The position numbers and the translations under genes are program-made. Under the pieces are notes generated by a model. The model saw nothing but the letters and a program-made list of their open reading frames with translations. It made no database searches and was not told where the DNA came from. Below are positions 35,779 through 47,419 of a DNA stretch of 64,000 nt, in pieces. This DNA comes from Antrodiella citrinella (lineage: Eukaryota > Basidiomycota > Agaricomycetes > Polyporales > Steccherinaceae): NCBI GenBank assembly GCA_004802725.1, contig SGPM01000145.1:1-64000 (forward strand), in the 5' to 3' direction. Position 1 is the first letter of the stretch; every line of letters starts with the position of its first letter.

Positions 35779-37597
35779 TTTGCACGTGGGTACTATCGGT
35801 TCTGTATGGACTAGAAATGGAATTGTACATCTACGAGTTTTCACAATGTGTACACAGCAGTACTAGAGAGATGATTGCATTTTTGAGACGGACCACCCAA
35901 GTGTACAAGACGCCACCAGTCGTCGAGACACTAGTCTCTATGGCGAGGCAGTTAGAGAGATGCAACAAGCGCTCCCTCGTTGTTGGACGCGTCATCCGTG
36001 GTAATTTTGAATAGTTTGCCAAGTAGCGAAGGTAGTTCCTTCTTGTGAACTTCGACACCATCACAACCCTGCCTATCCAAGTCGGAGAGCCAGGTGGCGT
36101 CGAGCCTATATACATGTACAGCGGTATCGTGCAACTTAACTTCAAGTAGTACCCCGGGCCGGACATCGGGCCTGACGCGTAACGACCGGCCCTAAACGAA
36201 CAAAGCGCGTCGTCGTCGTGCTGATCTCAGACTCAATGCGACAACAACTACAAAACGTACGCCTCGTACGCCGCTACTCCTCACTCCAGGCCAATTCATG
36301 GCTGTCGTAGGAGGTGTCACAGGCCTGTATCCCACGTGGCAGTATGATCACATGGCAACGGGGTAGGCTACAGTAGTACTCGCTTGGCCAGGTTTGCCTT
36401 CGAGTATTCGGTCATTAAATTATCAAGGTAATGTTTCCTGGAAGCTTTTACATCTCTACGCCGTCCATCTGATGTAATTGTTTTGATAGCCCTTGACGTT
36501 CTCTATACAGACTCTTCACAAAGACGGCTCCTCCTACCGCAAACGCTGCGGTTCCGCCTAGTTTTCGAGACAGACTAGGATACGTGACCGATAGACAGGT
36601 TAGACACTCCACCCATGTCTGATACTCACCTCCGCCCGGCCTGCAACTTGGTCTCGCATCCGATAACTACTCGCACAACACTCGTACGCCGAGCGAGTAC
36701 GTCTTCGCCCCCTCGCTGATGGTACTTCTTTAACACGACTTCTCCTGGACATCTAGTAGAACAGCTGGGTTGAATTCCCTGTTCGAGCATGCAAGCACTC
36801 GCTCCGGTTGAAAGAATGTAGTAGGTTTGCACGGGTTCAAGAGTGGGATCTGAGTGGGATTCTCATGGAGGGAGCGGGATAGGACGGTGGACACGGAGGG
36901 GTTGGGATGAGCCAGGCCATTAGGAAGTCATTTGCAGCCTCGTGACGTTAAGACAACTGATAAGCCACTGTCTGCTTCGTAGCGACTACCTGAGCCGATC
37001 GCCTGTTGAGCGAGCGCATCTTCACGCTCATTCGCGGCCTTCCAATGCCATTTCGGACTTCCTATTTCTTTCGTATTCTGTCTAGTTCCTAGAGGTCCCT
37101 CACATGCTATTCGGACCTATCATTCGGTTACTGCCTACGAAGATCGTCAGAGCAGTTGGCGGCACCTTCCATCGCGTTCGCCCCTGCGTGAGTGGCCTTT
37201 GCAGTTTCCTCTCTCCTGAACATCAAGTTTGATTTTCCGGCAAATGCGTCAGCGTGAGGTGCATACTCAACGTCAGGGACGTCTCCACTTGCACCAGTAT
37301 CAGCTCACATCATCTTTAGAGCTCGCTTTCTCGTCGTGTCGTTTTCCGCGTTGTCCTCCGCAGTGTTACAGCTATGCGTCGGAGATCTCGAACATTGGCT
37401 TGTGCAGATTGACTGGCGTGGAACACACTCCTTGAGAAGAGAGGAATCCTCGGAGTCATACAATTATGATACAGCAGCAATGTATGGAATGTACGTCCGG
37501 TCTTCTGTGAGTTCTCGTCCCTAGCTGATAACCCTAGGTCTTCAAGTCACGGTCGTTCGTCCCGCTGTCGAAGTCACAAACCTGCGCCGCGGTCTTA
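35779..37597. other. Intergenic, no gene seen
   Basis: About 1.8 kb between the four-domain kinase and the kinase remnant. Only short unlinked frames (for example 35682-36014, 37229-37435). Confidence 0.5.
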
Positions 37598-38658
37598 CTA
37601 CGGCGACCGACAATCTACTTTGTTGTATTCCGAATTGAAGGTGTCATTCATGGCACATTCGCACACCACCTTGGCAACGTACAGCGCTACCTCCCTTATT
37701 GTCCATGTCGCTGCTAGGATGTGGGTCGTATTTTGAGGACTTGACGCAGACGTTTCAGTGGATGAGGTATTGAAGATTTGTCGAGATTCGGCGAGCGTCG
37801 TTAGGCCAAAATCTATGAGGCGGGCTGTACCGTTGTCGTCAACAAGTATGCTGTCACAGCGCAAGTCGCCATGAATGACATGCTCTTCATGAAGATATGC
37901 TAAGCCGGCGGCGAATTCGCTCACCTACTTCAAGCTTAAGTATATGATCTGTGTGCTATCCCATCGATATGAGGTTTGACGTGAACGTACCCATTTAGGA
38001 CGTAGCACATTCAATCGTTCCATGAAAAATGTCTGGAGGGCATTCCTGATACTTCCATAACGTGCCCATTTCGAAACCAGAGCGAAGTCATCATTGGGCA
38101 AGATGTGAACACGCATGAACTTCCAGACATTGCCGCCAGACGATTGACTCCCGCAGGGGTATGGCAGTGTCGCCTTTACACACTTTCAACATATTCGCCC
38201 TTCCATGTGGCGCGAGAAACTGTGTCAATGTGGCCCATTTCAGAGGGATTCCGCACGTCTTCCAATGGGAGTTGCCCCCGAGCTGCGGCTTTACTAGTAC
38301 TGACGAAAACATCAGCAATTCCCGAACCGTGCTTTACGTGCTTGACAAATGCTTTATATGGGCTTAACGGAAGAAGCGCCGGTCTAAAGCACCAAAAAGC
38401 ACCCAAAAAGCACCAAAAGCATCATTTGGGGAATTGCTGATGAAGGCGTCGAAGTTGGGAAAGTGTTTCGATGTCTTGGTCGGCATCTATGACCTGTGAC
38501 ACTGAGTGAGCTGATTGCTTCGTGGATCGTCTGGGACAACGCACTCGTTGTAGAACCTCGAGAGAGTCTCTCGCGCCATCGAGTAGCTCGCCTTCCACAA
38601 CGGTCTTCACTTTAAATTTCACGCTCAATACTTTTGTTCCCTCTTCCACGACAGACAT
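37598..38658 (-). pseudogene. Truncated TKL kinase remnant D
   Basis: Minus strand. The N-terminal module starts at 38658 (MSVVEEGTKVLSVKF ... DSLEVLQR), then an intron-like step leads to VIDADQDIETLSQL and a TGA near 38439. Just beyond is an insertion-like run of CACCAAAAAG repeats (38386-38420) where the other kinases have the LLLRGA...LP segment. N-lobe remains follow without a glycine loop (MGHIDTVSRATWKGEYV, then LRESIVWRQ). The catalytic exon keeps HGDLRCDS (Asn changed to Ser) and [10 protein letters not shown], but after it the sequence no longer resembles a kinase, and the whole C-lobe is missing. It shows the same exon order as kinases A-C. Probably non-functional; a short expressed fragment cannot be excluded. 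Confidence 0.75.
38386..38420. repeat. Imperfect 11-12 bp repeat (CACCAAAAAG), three copies
   Basis: AAAGCACCAAAAAGCACCC is followed by AAAAAGCACCAAAAGCA: three near-identical units inside kinase remnant D. Confidence 0.7.
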
Positions 38659-39777
38659 GCGATTCTGATAGTCTCATGGCCATGTTGATCATACACGGAG
38701 TTTTGAGAGGTGGCTGGATTTGTATGGTGGAGCATCTAGGGTCTTGAACATACGGTCAGGACAAAGCTGTCTGTCACTGACAAGTCCCCCTTCGAATATT
38801 GGCGCTGACCACCGCTTGCGACCTTCCAATATCTTCTTCGTACTCGCATCTCTCTAGGAGGGGTTAATGTTAACGCAAATATGGCCGGAAACGTAACGGC
38901 CACCTCTTTTACCTTCAATCTAGTCCCAGCATGCCCAACGAAGACTACAAAGCATGAAAACCTTGGCGTCCCAAGTCGACTCGCGGCAATGAGGGGTACT
39001 AGAGGACCAGGGGGGTTGATATGGGGGGGAGATAAGACGTAACCTCATAAGTGCTGAAAAAAAAACAAGTCAGTTTTGGGACGAAAATGATCAGAGAAAA
39101 AAGGTATGTACCATGCGTGTTCATCGTCATGACTCATTAGTTGCAACTCCTGCCTGGTGGTGGAATCGAAACACAACATGTTCTGCATGACACAAACAGT
39201 CATGTATGACTCTAGGAGGGACTCCGAGTCCGAGGTTTAAATGTGATGAACGAGTCCGGGACAATAGTGTGCGAGGATGGAATGAAAAAGGCCGGCCTTC
39301 GAAATGTGACTGACTCGGAGCAGTGAGTGGGGAAAAGGATATTGAATCTGCGCGGCGGTCACAGCACGTAGCCGTCGTAGCGTACACATCGTCTGAACGC
39401 TCCGCGTGGCACGGATGGTTATTTGGAGACAACCTAGGTGAGTCGCCGACCGAGTCGTTCGTTCTTTCGAGTCCAAAGAGGGACTGCCAGTGACCTACGG
39501 GCGCTAAACTCTTAAATAAGCCGTGGCGTAAATTGTGTCTGATCAGTTTGCATGATATCAGATCTGCCGTTCCTGGAATCGGCAACTCAGGCGGCAGAGA
39601 GCAGGACACACCCTGTTGCAATACAGAGAAGACTCTGGAGCGGTGCTGTGGCGCATCTACTAGGATGTTCAGCACTGACGACTCGAAGAATATTGGATAA
39701 CTCACACATACAATTTGTGAACACGGGAGAGAACGACAATGGCTACAATATACTTTGTTTGACTTCTTCCAACCTTT
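38659..39777. other. Intergenic, no gene seen
   Basis: A minus frame of 192 codons (39127-39705) exists but has no domain, no introns and odd composition. A TTTTTTTTC-type run and CCGAGTC motifs (39221-39234) occur here. It includes the 3' flank of BRF1. Confidence 0.5.
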
Positions 39778-42515
39778 CTATACCTCTTGCTCGTATCCAT
39801 CCCACTCGACGTAACTTTCCTCTCCAGCATCCGCATACAAGTCATCGTCCTCTCCGGTCACAACTGCCTCCTTCTCACCAACGCCGCCGCCACCTTCCTC
39901 AACGACGACACTGATGCCCTCCGCTTCGCTGGTAGGGTAGACGCTTCCATGATCCATCTCTCCGCCGTCATCTACCTCGTCGTCATCCATGAGAGGTCCA
40001 GGCGTGGGTGTCTTGGACATCTTGATGAGCGGTACAGGCGAGCCCGTGTCTCCATCGGTGAACAAATCTTTGAGCGCGTCGTAGTTGATCCTCTTGCTGT
40101 ACTTCGGGTTCTTCTTGATGAGATTCCGGACCGACTCTGCAGCTGTCGCACCATGCGGCAGCGACGCGTCTCTGTTCTTGTTGGTCTTCCGACGCTGCGG
40201 ACAGACAACGAGGTAAGCGTGCGCGATCAGCACATGTGGACCAATATGGGCGCCAGGCACGTGTAATCGTGCTTACGTGAAGAAAAAGACGTAAAAATAT
40301 TGCCCGCGCGGGGGTACGAACCTTGCGACTTTTCTTTTCTCCTGCATTTTCGCCCTGCGCTTCGGCCTCTTGTTTTGCTGTGAGATAACCCCTCAGCAAC
40401 AGCAACCATTTTAACGGAACGCGCTGCAGCCGCCATTACTATCGGCATGAAACACGCGGTTCCAGACGATAATGATGCGATAGAACGTACCTGCCAAAGT
40501 CTCCAAATACTCCTTGTTCAGCTCTACCCACACGCGTTCCTTGATCTTGACCTCTTCCTCAGTGAGCAAGAACGCATCTAGCTCATCTTCGTCCAGCCCT
40601 TGCAGCTCGTCGTCGTCCAATCCGACAAACTGGGATTGCCGTACGGTGTTGGCGTGGTCCAAAGCCGATGCGAGTGATGCGCCTTGTTCTGTCGTGAGGA
40701 ACGAGGAGACTTCAGTTGCGAGAAGGTTGTCGATCGTGGAGTCAAGTTTAGATTCGCCTTCACGGTTGAGATCAGCGTCAGCTTGGGTGGGGGACGGTGC
40801 AGCTGCATGGAAGTATCAGGGGGAGGCCTCGAGGCAGGGGGAGGTGTCGATACGGATGGTACGGATTCAATCTGGGATGAAGATGCAACGGGGGCGTCCG
40901 GTACGGAGAGGACCGGTTCTTCAGCGAACGGGTCTTGTGAATTGGACATGAGCGTGTTATCGAAAAGAGCTGGATCAAGATTTGGGTCCACGTTGTGGTC
41001 CACGTCGTTGGGCGTATTCTGTTCATCGAAATCCGGATAGAAAAGCGGAGGAGGTTTGGGTGGATCGTCGTTAGAAGCCTGTGCATTACTGGGTTCGTCG
41101 TTGGACTCCTCCACATCAACGATACCAGCAAGGATGCCCTCTTTCAGCAGAGTAGGATCAATGGGTGCAGGTGGGGGAGACGTTGCATGCTCCAAGAGAT
41201 CTTCGGTCATGGGTTCTTCATCTTCAGTTTCCTCTCCACGCTTCCGTTTCCGCTTCTTTCCCTTCGCCTTGCCTTTCGCCTTGCCTTTACCCTTACTCTT
41301 TGTCACCGCCCCATCTTCTCCCGCAGCAGCTGCCTCGGCCTCTGCAGCCTCCTTCTCTTTCCCCTTGATATAAGCAGGAGGGTCCATCTCCTCCTCCAAC
41401 CACACACTCCTGAAATCCGCCACACTCAACTCCGCACTCCCCGTCCTCCTGAACTCCTCCACCCTCTTCCGCAGCGTAGAGTCCGCGATCTTCACAACCT
41501 GGACGATCTCTTCCACGGAGCGTCGGAAGTTGTTCATGCGTGCGGCGAGTAAGAGAGCAGCGCCACAGATCCCGGAGGGACGCCGACCGCGGGTCATCCA
41601 GTCTCTGTCGAACCGTTGCACAAGACGAGTGGCATCAAGCGCTACTTGGGACGTCTCGTCGCCAAATTCGAGGAGTGCCGCGAAACGAGAGATGTAGTGG
41701 GATGGGTCGATGAGAGGTAAACGGAGGTTGAGAGTTTGAACCAATTGCAGGTAAGTGTGACCGAGCTCGAAGACATTCACCTAGTAGAGGTTCAATGAAA
41801 AGGTCTGCACAATTAGAACGTTGCAGACGTACCTGCAACAAGTCTGAAAAATCAATCAGCATGTAGTTTCGCGTCTCCTTTTGTCTGCAGGCGACGTAGA
41901 GGCAGACGGCGACCACATTCATGCTTTTTCGACCCTTGGTAAATCTATGCTCCACAGCCAGTGTATACAGGCGCGTGGCGGCCAACTGAACTACCTCAGA
42001 TAGACGGAGGACTGTAGCGACTTGCTGTATCTTCCGACTTGCTAGAATGCGTGAAAAATGAGACGAAAATCCATAAAAACAACAGAGGAAAACGCACCAT
42101 TCGCAATCGTTTGTTCTCGGCTTTCGTTACTCCCCCTGTTTCCAAACGGCCCACTCATCCTGGCGTGCGCTACACAGGCGTATGAATGAGTAATCGGAAC
42201 AAGGTGTTACATGACAACAAGGACTGACTAGCTCCCTGGGCCACAAAACTACCTTGCACCATGGCAGCGCCAGTGCTTGTCTCGCCGAAAGCGACCTGAA
42301 GGACAACGGAATGAGACAATAGTAGCAGATTTCGTAGCATGGCAACATACCTCATTCACGATGGCATTCTCCTCCATAACAGTTCCACAATTGACACAGA
42401 ACCCGTTCCCTGCCGCCGCATCATACTCCATCACCGTCCCGCCGCAATCCATGCATACCGTCTGCAGGTTCTTTAGTCACATTTTCTCGCAGCCGAAGAG
42501 GGGGTAGCGCACCAT
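39778..42515 (-). CDS. BRF1: BRF1, TFIIB-related subunit of RNA polymerase III factor TFIIIB
   Basis: Exons on the minus strand are 42515-42513 (only the ATG), 42461-42351, 42295-42229, 42169-42098, 42041-41833, 41780-40491, 40377-40322 and 40194-39778. A zinc ribbon (CMDCGG ... GNGFCVNCGTVMEENAIV) is followed by the family signature AFGETSTGAAMVQGSFVAQG and two cyclin folds (LAATRLYTLAVEHRFTKGR; WMTRGRRPSGICGAALLLAA). Next come a lysine-rich low-complexity linker and the BRF1 homology region (LDEDELDAFLLTEEEVKIKE, NPKYSKRINYDALKDLF). It recruits Pol III and TBP to tRNA and 5S genes in the nucleus. Oddity: exon 41780-40491 has 1290 bases, but frame needs one base more or an intron of length 2 mod 3; a 323-nt intron 41125-40803 (G/GTATCG...ATGCAG) fits, as does a one-base indel in the G-runs near 40790-40840. 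Confidence 0.93.
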
Positions 42516-44134
42516 GTTTGTCGCGTGGAAAACAAATCTCGCTAGAAAGATTGAGGATTGGGTCCACACAGGGGATCACGGAAAATGAAAGGACAGCCTG
42601 CGACACATTCCCTGAGCGAAAGTGAGACGGTGCTGAGGGAGAATTTGGGGAGAACGACTCCGAGTCGGAGTCGCTTTCACTTGAGCGCTAAACGTGGATC
42701 TACGGCGTTTGCGCATGCCCACCCAACTGTGTCCAGTATGATATTGGACGATTTTTCGAGGATGTTTTATCCGAGATCATCGTGCTGGGATATTTTAATG
42801 GCTCTGATAGCTTGTCATAACTAACTCCTTCCCTCCGTGATACCGCTGGATTCTTCATGTGCGCAAATGATCAACACTGGGACCATCCATGATCCCTCAG
42901 GGTCAGCGAATTGCTCGGTCTTTGGAGGTTCCTTAGCCTAGTCTTATGATATGTCCTATTTTTTGAGGTCTCAAGAGTCTGAGGAGGGCATCAGCTGTTT
43001 CAGGTAGTGTATATTCAGCGTATTCGCAGATTGTAGACTTGTTCACACCCTCTGCCAGAGCGTCAGACCAAATGGCAAACGACGACTTCGAAATCCAATC
43101 TCTCCATCCATGCCATTGTTTGTTTGTTCCACGCTTGGTTCGACGCAATTTAATCATGTCACCTACTCAACTCCCGTTGTAGCTTTCATTAAGCTGACAG
43201 CAAGAATTCCATTAGCACGAAGTTTTGCGTCTCCTTTTGTGCACGCCACACTTAGGTGTCCCGACGATAATCAGCAGGCTCAGGTTGCATATGCCCGGGC
43301 CCGCGCTAGGATACAATAGAGCAAAAACATCAGCCGTCGAGCGGCGAACACAAGGAAGGCACCAATCAGCATTTGTTTCCAGCTTTCGTCGCTCTGAAAC
43401 CTGTTTCCAACGTGACTGGCACAGTCGTCCCAGACTCGGAGTATGTCAACCAGGTGCAGGGCACGACCATTTAAACCCTTTGCAGTTGTTTCGAAGATAT
43501 GCTGACGGTGACTGACCCACAGGGCTACAGATGATCAAATTGCGAGGGTTGAGCTGTTGCGAAGTTTATCTGATTCGTCGACGTCCGTGATAATGCTAAA
43601 CCTCTATATCTATGAACCATCGATTATCCGGAGAACAACTGGCCTCCACTGTGTATACCATCAAAACAGTATGTTGTGCTGGAAACTTCACAATGCTGCG
43701 CCACAGTTCACTTTACCGGAAAAATCTTCCAGACTCGGACTCGGACTCTCTTGGCTTGAGAAAATGACAAGTGATTTACGCCACTTCATCAAACTGTACG
43801 TGACATCTTATTGTATCGTTGTTAAGGAGGCTGTTCTCCTTGTGCCACGATACATTATACCGCATGATCTGCCTGGGCCCATTAGTACTACTACTAGTAA
43901 GCGCCTGATATTCTGCTACTACATAAAGTTGCATGCCGTGGCAGCGTCGTGGCGCAAAAGAGAACCTGAGAATCCACGGACATCATACATCCATCGCGGT
44001 AAGCTATCATTCTATTGCGTGTATGAATGGTATTGCTTATCGGCCCTCTTTCAGTGGGCTCCGAAACAGTCTGCCAGTGGACATCATCATTGTGTAGCTC
44101 GCCACGATCGCTGTAAACAACATCTACCAGACCG
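42516..44134. other. Intergenic, no confident gene
   Basis: It contains the BRF1 promoter and several CCGAGTC/GACTCGG motifs (42656-42673, 43731-43749). A plus frame of 217 codons (43557-44210) overlaps the next gene's start; no domain is visible, but upstream exons of that gene could lie here. Confidence 0.45.
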
Positions 44135-45666
44135 ATGCCGGAACAAAATCATACGTACTGGATACCTCTACAGAAGGAGACTCACACACCACGGCTCCTT
44201 GTCACTGTAGTTGTGGTCTTTCCTGATGGCCACCGTTCCGTTCCAGACGAAATGATCTTCAAGGGCTCCGTCGTTGACGAAGATTTCGATGTGCTTAAAG
44301 AGGTGCATATACACGGCCAAATCTGCAATGATGAATCTCCTGGTGAATCTCCGCTCACAAGATATCTGAATGACATAAAGGAGAGATTGTACTCACTGTT
44401 GGAGGACTACAACAGTAGAAAGAACTTGGGAGTGGAGTCGACGGCCGAGCCTGAGTCTCCCTCGTCGCTCATCTGTATACGAATTAGGGGTGATTGTCAC
44501 GCTCGTCCCCAAGACTGCAATAACGATAATCACAAGCCCTGCGTTAGCCTGAAGAATCTCGTGGACTTGGCTCGTGGCTTGTTTCTAATAGCGAAACCTC
44601 TTTCTGTGTCTCCGAGTCTATTGGTCATACAACGGATCAATATTCCCACACAGACACAGGTTGGTGGTCATTCGGTGAACAAACCAGGGGTGGCTGTATC
44701 GGACCAGCACGATGAATTGGCATTGGATTATGACTCTCTGGAGATTTTTCTTGACTGCGTTGGTGATGGACATGGATACCCCAGTCTAGACATACAATAT
44801 GCGTTCCTTGGAGGACTTCTCAAGCACAAGTACAGTACGAAGGCGTACAGACTTCAAAAACTCTCCATTCGGGACCCCCTACTGCTAGCGCCTGTATCTG
44901 CACACGCTGAGACAGTAATCAGACGGCTTCAAGACGATAAAGTAATCCCACGGGTTCCAGTTGGAGCCGTATTTCAAGCTGGATCATTCAAAGAGCTTCA
45001 AATTGGTGAACTTGACACTACAACGATCTCGTACCATTCGAGGTCAGAGATTCCACGGGTGATGCAGACGCTACGGCACATAGTGCATCCATTTGACGAC
45101 CCGTCACACGAGGGTATCCAAGTGTCAAAAGCTCAGAGTGAGTCTTGTATATGTACTTCAATAGGAACCTAGGTTACCTGGCTAACTTGCTATTAGAGGC
45201 TGCATCATCTCATCTCGCGAACGAATGGATGCCAGATAACTCGGAGCGTCGAGAAGTCCATTATACCACTAAGCCATTACCAGCAGACATCGCGGCGTGG
45301 CTCGATGATTTGTTTTACGGTCCACCTTATACACACGAGAACGGCCAATACACAGGAGGAGTTGACCCACGTTCACCAGATGGAGATAACAAGATCACAT
45401 CAGGGATCTCGCCAAGGCTCACGAGCAGCAGCCCTGCCAAAAGGAATGACGAGTTAAGATCGAGCACGAGAACCTATAGGAGTAGCATGTTGAGTGAGAT
45501 CGGGCCATATGATGTTGAGGGCTCTCCTCTGGTGCAAAACTCTGCATCTCCCCGACAGCAATCGAGTACAGCTGGGAGAAGCTTACAGACGATGAGAGAG
45601 AAAGGGAGTAGATCCAGTGGCCGAGACCAGTTGATTCAAAATCAGGAGAGGTCTTTTAATCATTGA
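44135..45666 (+). CDS. Unknown two-exon protein, about 490 residues
   Basis: Exons 44135-45137 and 45197-45666 flank a 59-nt intron (GTGAGT ... TTAG) and give 491 codons. The start is the first ATG of the frame; additional upstream exons are possible. The first 330 residues look folded (LLVTVVVVFPDGHRSVPDEM, LDYDSLEIFLDCVGDGHGYP, VGAVFQAGSFKELQIGELDT). The last 130 are Ser/Arg-rich and disordered (KRNDELRSSTRTYRSS). I see no signal peptide or membrane segment, and the family is not recognised. Confidence 0.72.
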
Positions 45667-45849
45667 CACCAGTCTGAGGAGTCCGCCTTGATAGATTTTT
45701 TAATCCTGTATTTTAGTGTGCCGAGTGCTCATGTATCAAGAAGATAGAAGGCGAGGTCGGAAAAATGGTGTACCGTTGTCTGATTCGCACGATAATAAAT
45801 ATGCCAAGAAAATCAAGAACATACAAGATGATCGACACAAAAGCCGCAT
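45667..45849. other. Short convergent 3' spacer
   Basis: Convergent 3' ends of the 44135 gene and the membrane-protein gene. An AATAAA-like signal (AATAAATATG) is visible on the plus strand at about 45795. Confidence 0.4.
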
Positions 45850-46398
45850 TCACCACGCTCTCTTCTCCTCGACCACACTCTCCGGGGACCCCGGCGGCGA
45901 AGGAGCGAAGGAGTCGAGGCTGAAGAACGGCTCGATGTTCTCTGCGTCCGGCGGAGGCGGACAGACGACGGAGAAGATGCCTGCGGCGAAGATGAATATG
46001 AGCATGGCAAGCATAGCGTAGATGACCGCTTGTCCGCCCGAGCTGAGGCCAACGCCTTCGGTCATGGTGTTGGTGGCGTTGAGCGGCGGCGTGGTGGATG
46101 CGGCTGGGTAGACGAAAGGCATGGTTGGGTATAGCGTATGATGGGGGTATGATGTGAATGCTTGAGAATCGAGAGCGTTGGATGAGCCCGAGTATACTAT
46201 CGTCGTGAGCTGGCTAGACGATACAGAGTCGAATGAAGATGTAGCATGGATGCTGACTGTGGCGAGCATACGAGGCTGGCCATGACTTGGAGGCTGACCC
46301 TCGAAAGCCATGGCCAGGGCGTTGTGGGTGACGGTGGGCGACGCCGGGAGCCACGTGGGCGCGATGCTTAATAAGGCAATCACGTGCGATTGCATCAT
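45850..46398 (-). CDS. Small single-pass membrane protein, about 182 residues
   Basis: One intronless minus-strand frame. Residues 1-20 ([20 protein letters not shown]) resemble a signal peptide. A Ser/Thr/Pro-rich, probably O-glycosylated ectodomain follows. One long hydrophobic helix ([20 protein letters not shown]) lies near residue 130, then a Pro/acidic cytoplasmic tail ([17 protein letters not shown]). This fits a type I plasma-membrane protein of unknown role. Its start lies only 108 bases from the superoxide dismutase start, on the opposite strand, so the two probably share a bidirectional promoter. Confidence 0.68.
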   Translation of the reverse strand: MMQSHVIALLSIAPTWLPASPTVTHNALAMAFEGQPPSHGQPRMLATVSIHATSSFDSVSSSQLTTIVYSGSSNALDSQAFTSYPHHTLYPTMPFVYPAASTTPPLNATNTMTEGVGLSSGGQAVIYAMLAMLIFIFAAGIFSVVCPPPPDAENIEPFFSLDSFAPSPPGSPESVVEEKRAW

Positions 46399-46446
46399 AG
46401 GTGTTTATCGGGGGGATCAGCGGAGACGCCGACGGACAGGGAAAGG

Positions 46447-46453
46447 ATAAATA
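46447..46453 (+). promoter_or_regulatory. TATA-like element of superoxide dismutase
   Basis: ATAAATA lies about 54 bases before the ATG at 46507, inside the 108-bp divergent promoter. Confidence 0.5.
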
Positions 46454-46506
46454 CCCCCTCTTCGTGTTTCGAACTCTCTTTGCGTACTACGACAACCTCT
46501 ATCAAC

Positions 46507-47419
46507 ATGTCCAACCACACTCTCCCCGACCTCCCCTACCCTTACGATGCTCTCGAGCCCTACATCAGCCGTCAGATCATGGAGCTTCACCACAAGAAGC
46601 ACCATCAGACCTACGTCAACGCTCTCAACGCTGCTGAGAGTGCCTACGCAAAGGCCAGCACCCCCAAGGAGAGGATCGCTCTCCAGGCGGCCTTGAAGTT
46701 CAACGGCGGTGGTGAGTACATCTACGCGTGCAGTGTGACGCCGTTCGAGAGATCTGTGTAGATATGACATATTCTGTCTTACGGATACACATGCGTTGGA
46801 ATGGTCTGGGGTGGTCGATCGCTCTCACTTTCTTTCATGTGAATATTTGACTTCGGTATCAATTGTACTTACACGATCTTGCAGGACACATCAACCACTC
46901 TCTCTTCTGGAAGAACCTCGCACCCTCCAAGTCCGAGGGCAAGGGCAACGGTGGTGTTCTCCCTGAGGGACCCCTCAAGAACGCCATCGTCGCATCCTTC
47001 GGCAACCTCGACACCTTCAAGAAGGAGTTTAACACTGCCACTTTGGGTATCCAGGGTTCCGGTTGGGGCTGGGTCGTACGTTGAACATGCTTCGTGTTCG
47101 CTCCCGATGCTGACCAACATCACGAAACGCTCATAGGGTGTTAACCCCTCGACCCACCGCCTCGAGGTCTCCACCACTGCCAACCAGGACCCCCTCCTCA
47201 CTTTGGTTCCCATCATCGGTGTTGACATCTGGGAGCACGCTTTCTACCTCCAGTATTTGAACGTCAAGGCCGACGTACGTTCATTTTTTCCTCTTGCGCG
47301 AACACCTGCTCATCTTGACAATGCTGCGTTTCTAGTACCTCAACGCGATCTGGTCTGTCATTAACTGGGAGGAGGCTGAGAAGCGGTTCGCCGAGGCTAC
47401 CGGAGGTGCCAAGCTTTAA
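46507..47419 (+). CDS. Superoxide dismutase, Fe/Mn type (probably cytosolic Mn), about 205 residues
   Basis: Exons 46507-46711, 46885-47075, 47137-47274 and 47336-47419 give 206 codons. Family motifs are all present: [34 protein letters not shown] (metal His), [12 protein letters not shown] (metal His), GWGWV, and the signature [11 protein letters not shown] with Asp and His metal ligands. It converts superoxide to oxygen and hydrogen peroxide. The protein begins directly at the mature domain ([13 protein letters not shown]) with no mitochondrial presequence, which fits the cytosolic Mn-SOD branch known in fungi. The first intron is long for this window (173 nt). Confidence 0.95.

Noticed and set aside
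38422..38658. Reading the 5' part of remnant D as an independent 78-residue gene
   Set aside because: It matches the N-terminal kinase module and is followed by kinase fragments in order; it is part of the pseudogene.
39127..39705. 192-codon minus frame downstream of BRF1
   Set aside because: No introns, no domain, His/Ser/Arg-rich random-looking composition.
43557..44210. 217-codon plus frame
   Set aside because: Overlaps the start of the 44135 gene in another frame, and splice signals inside it (GTAAGC ... TTTCAG) suggest it is not one exon.
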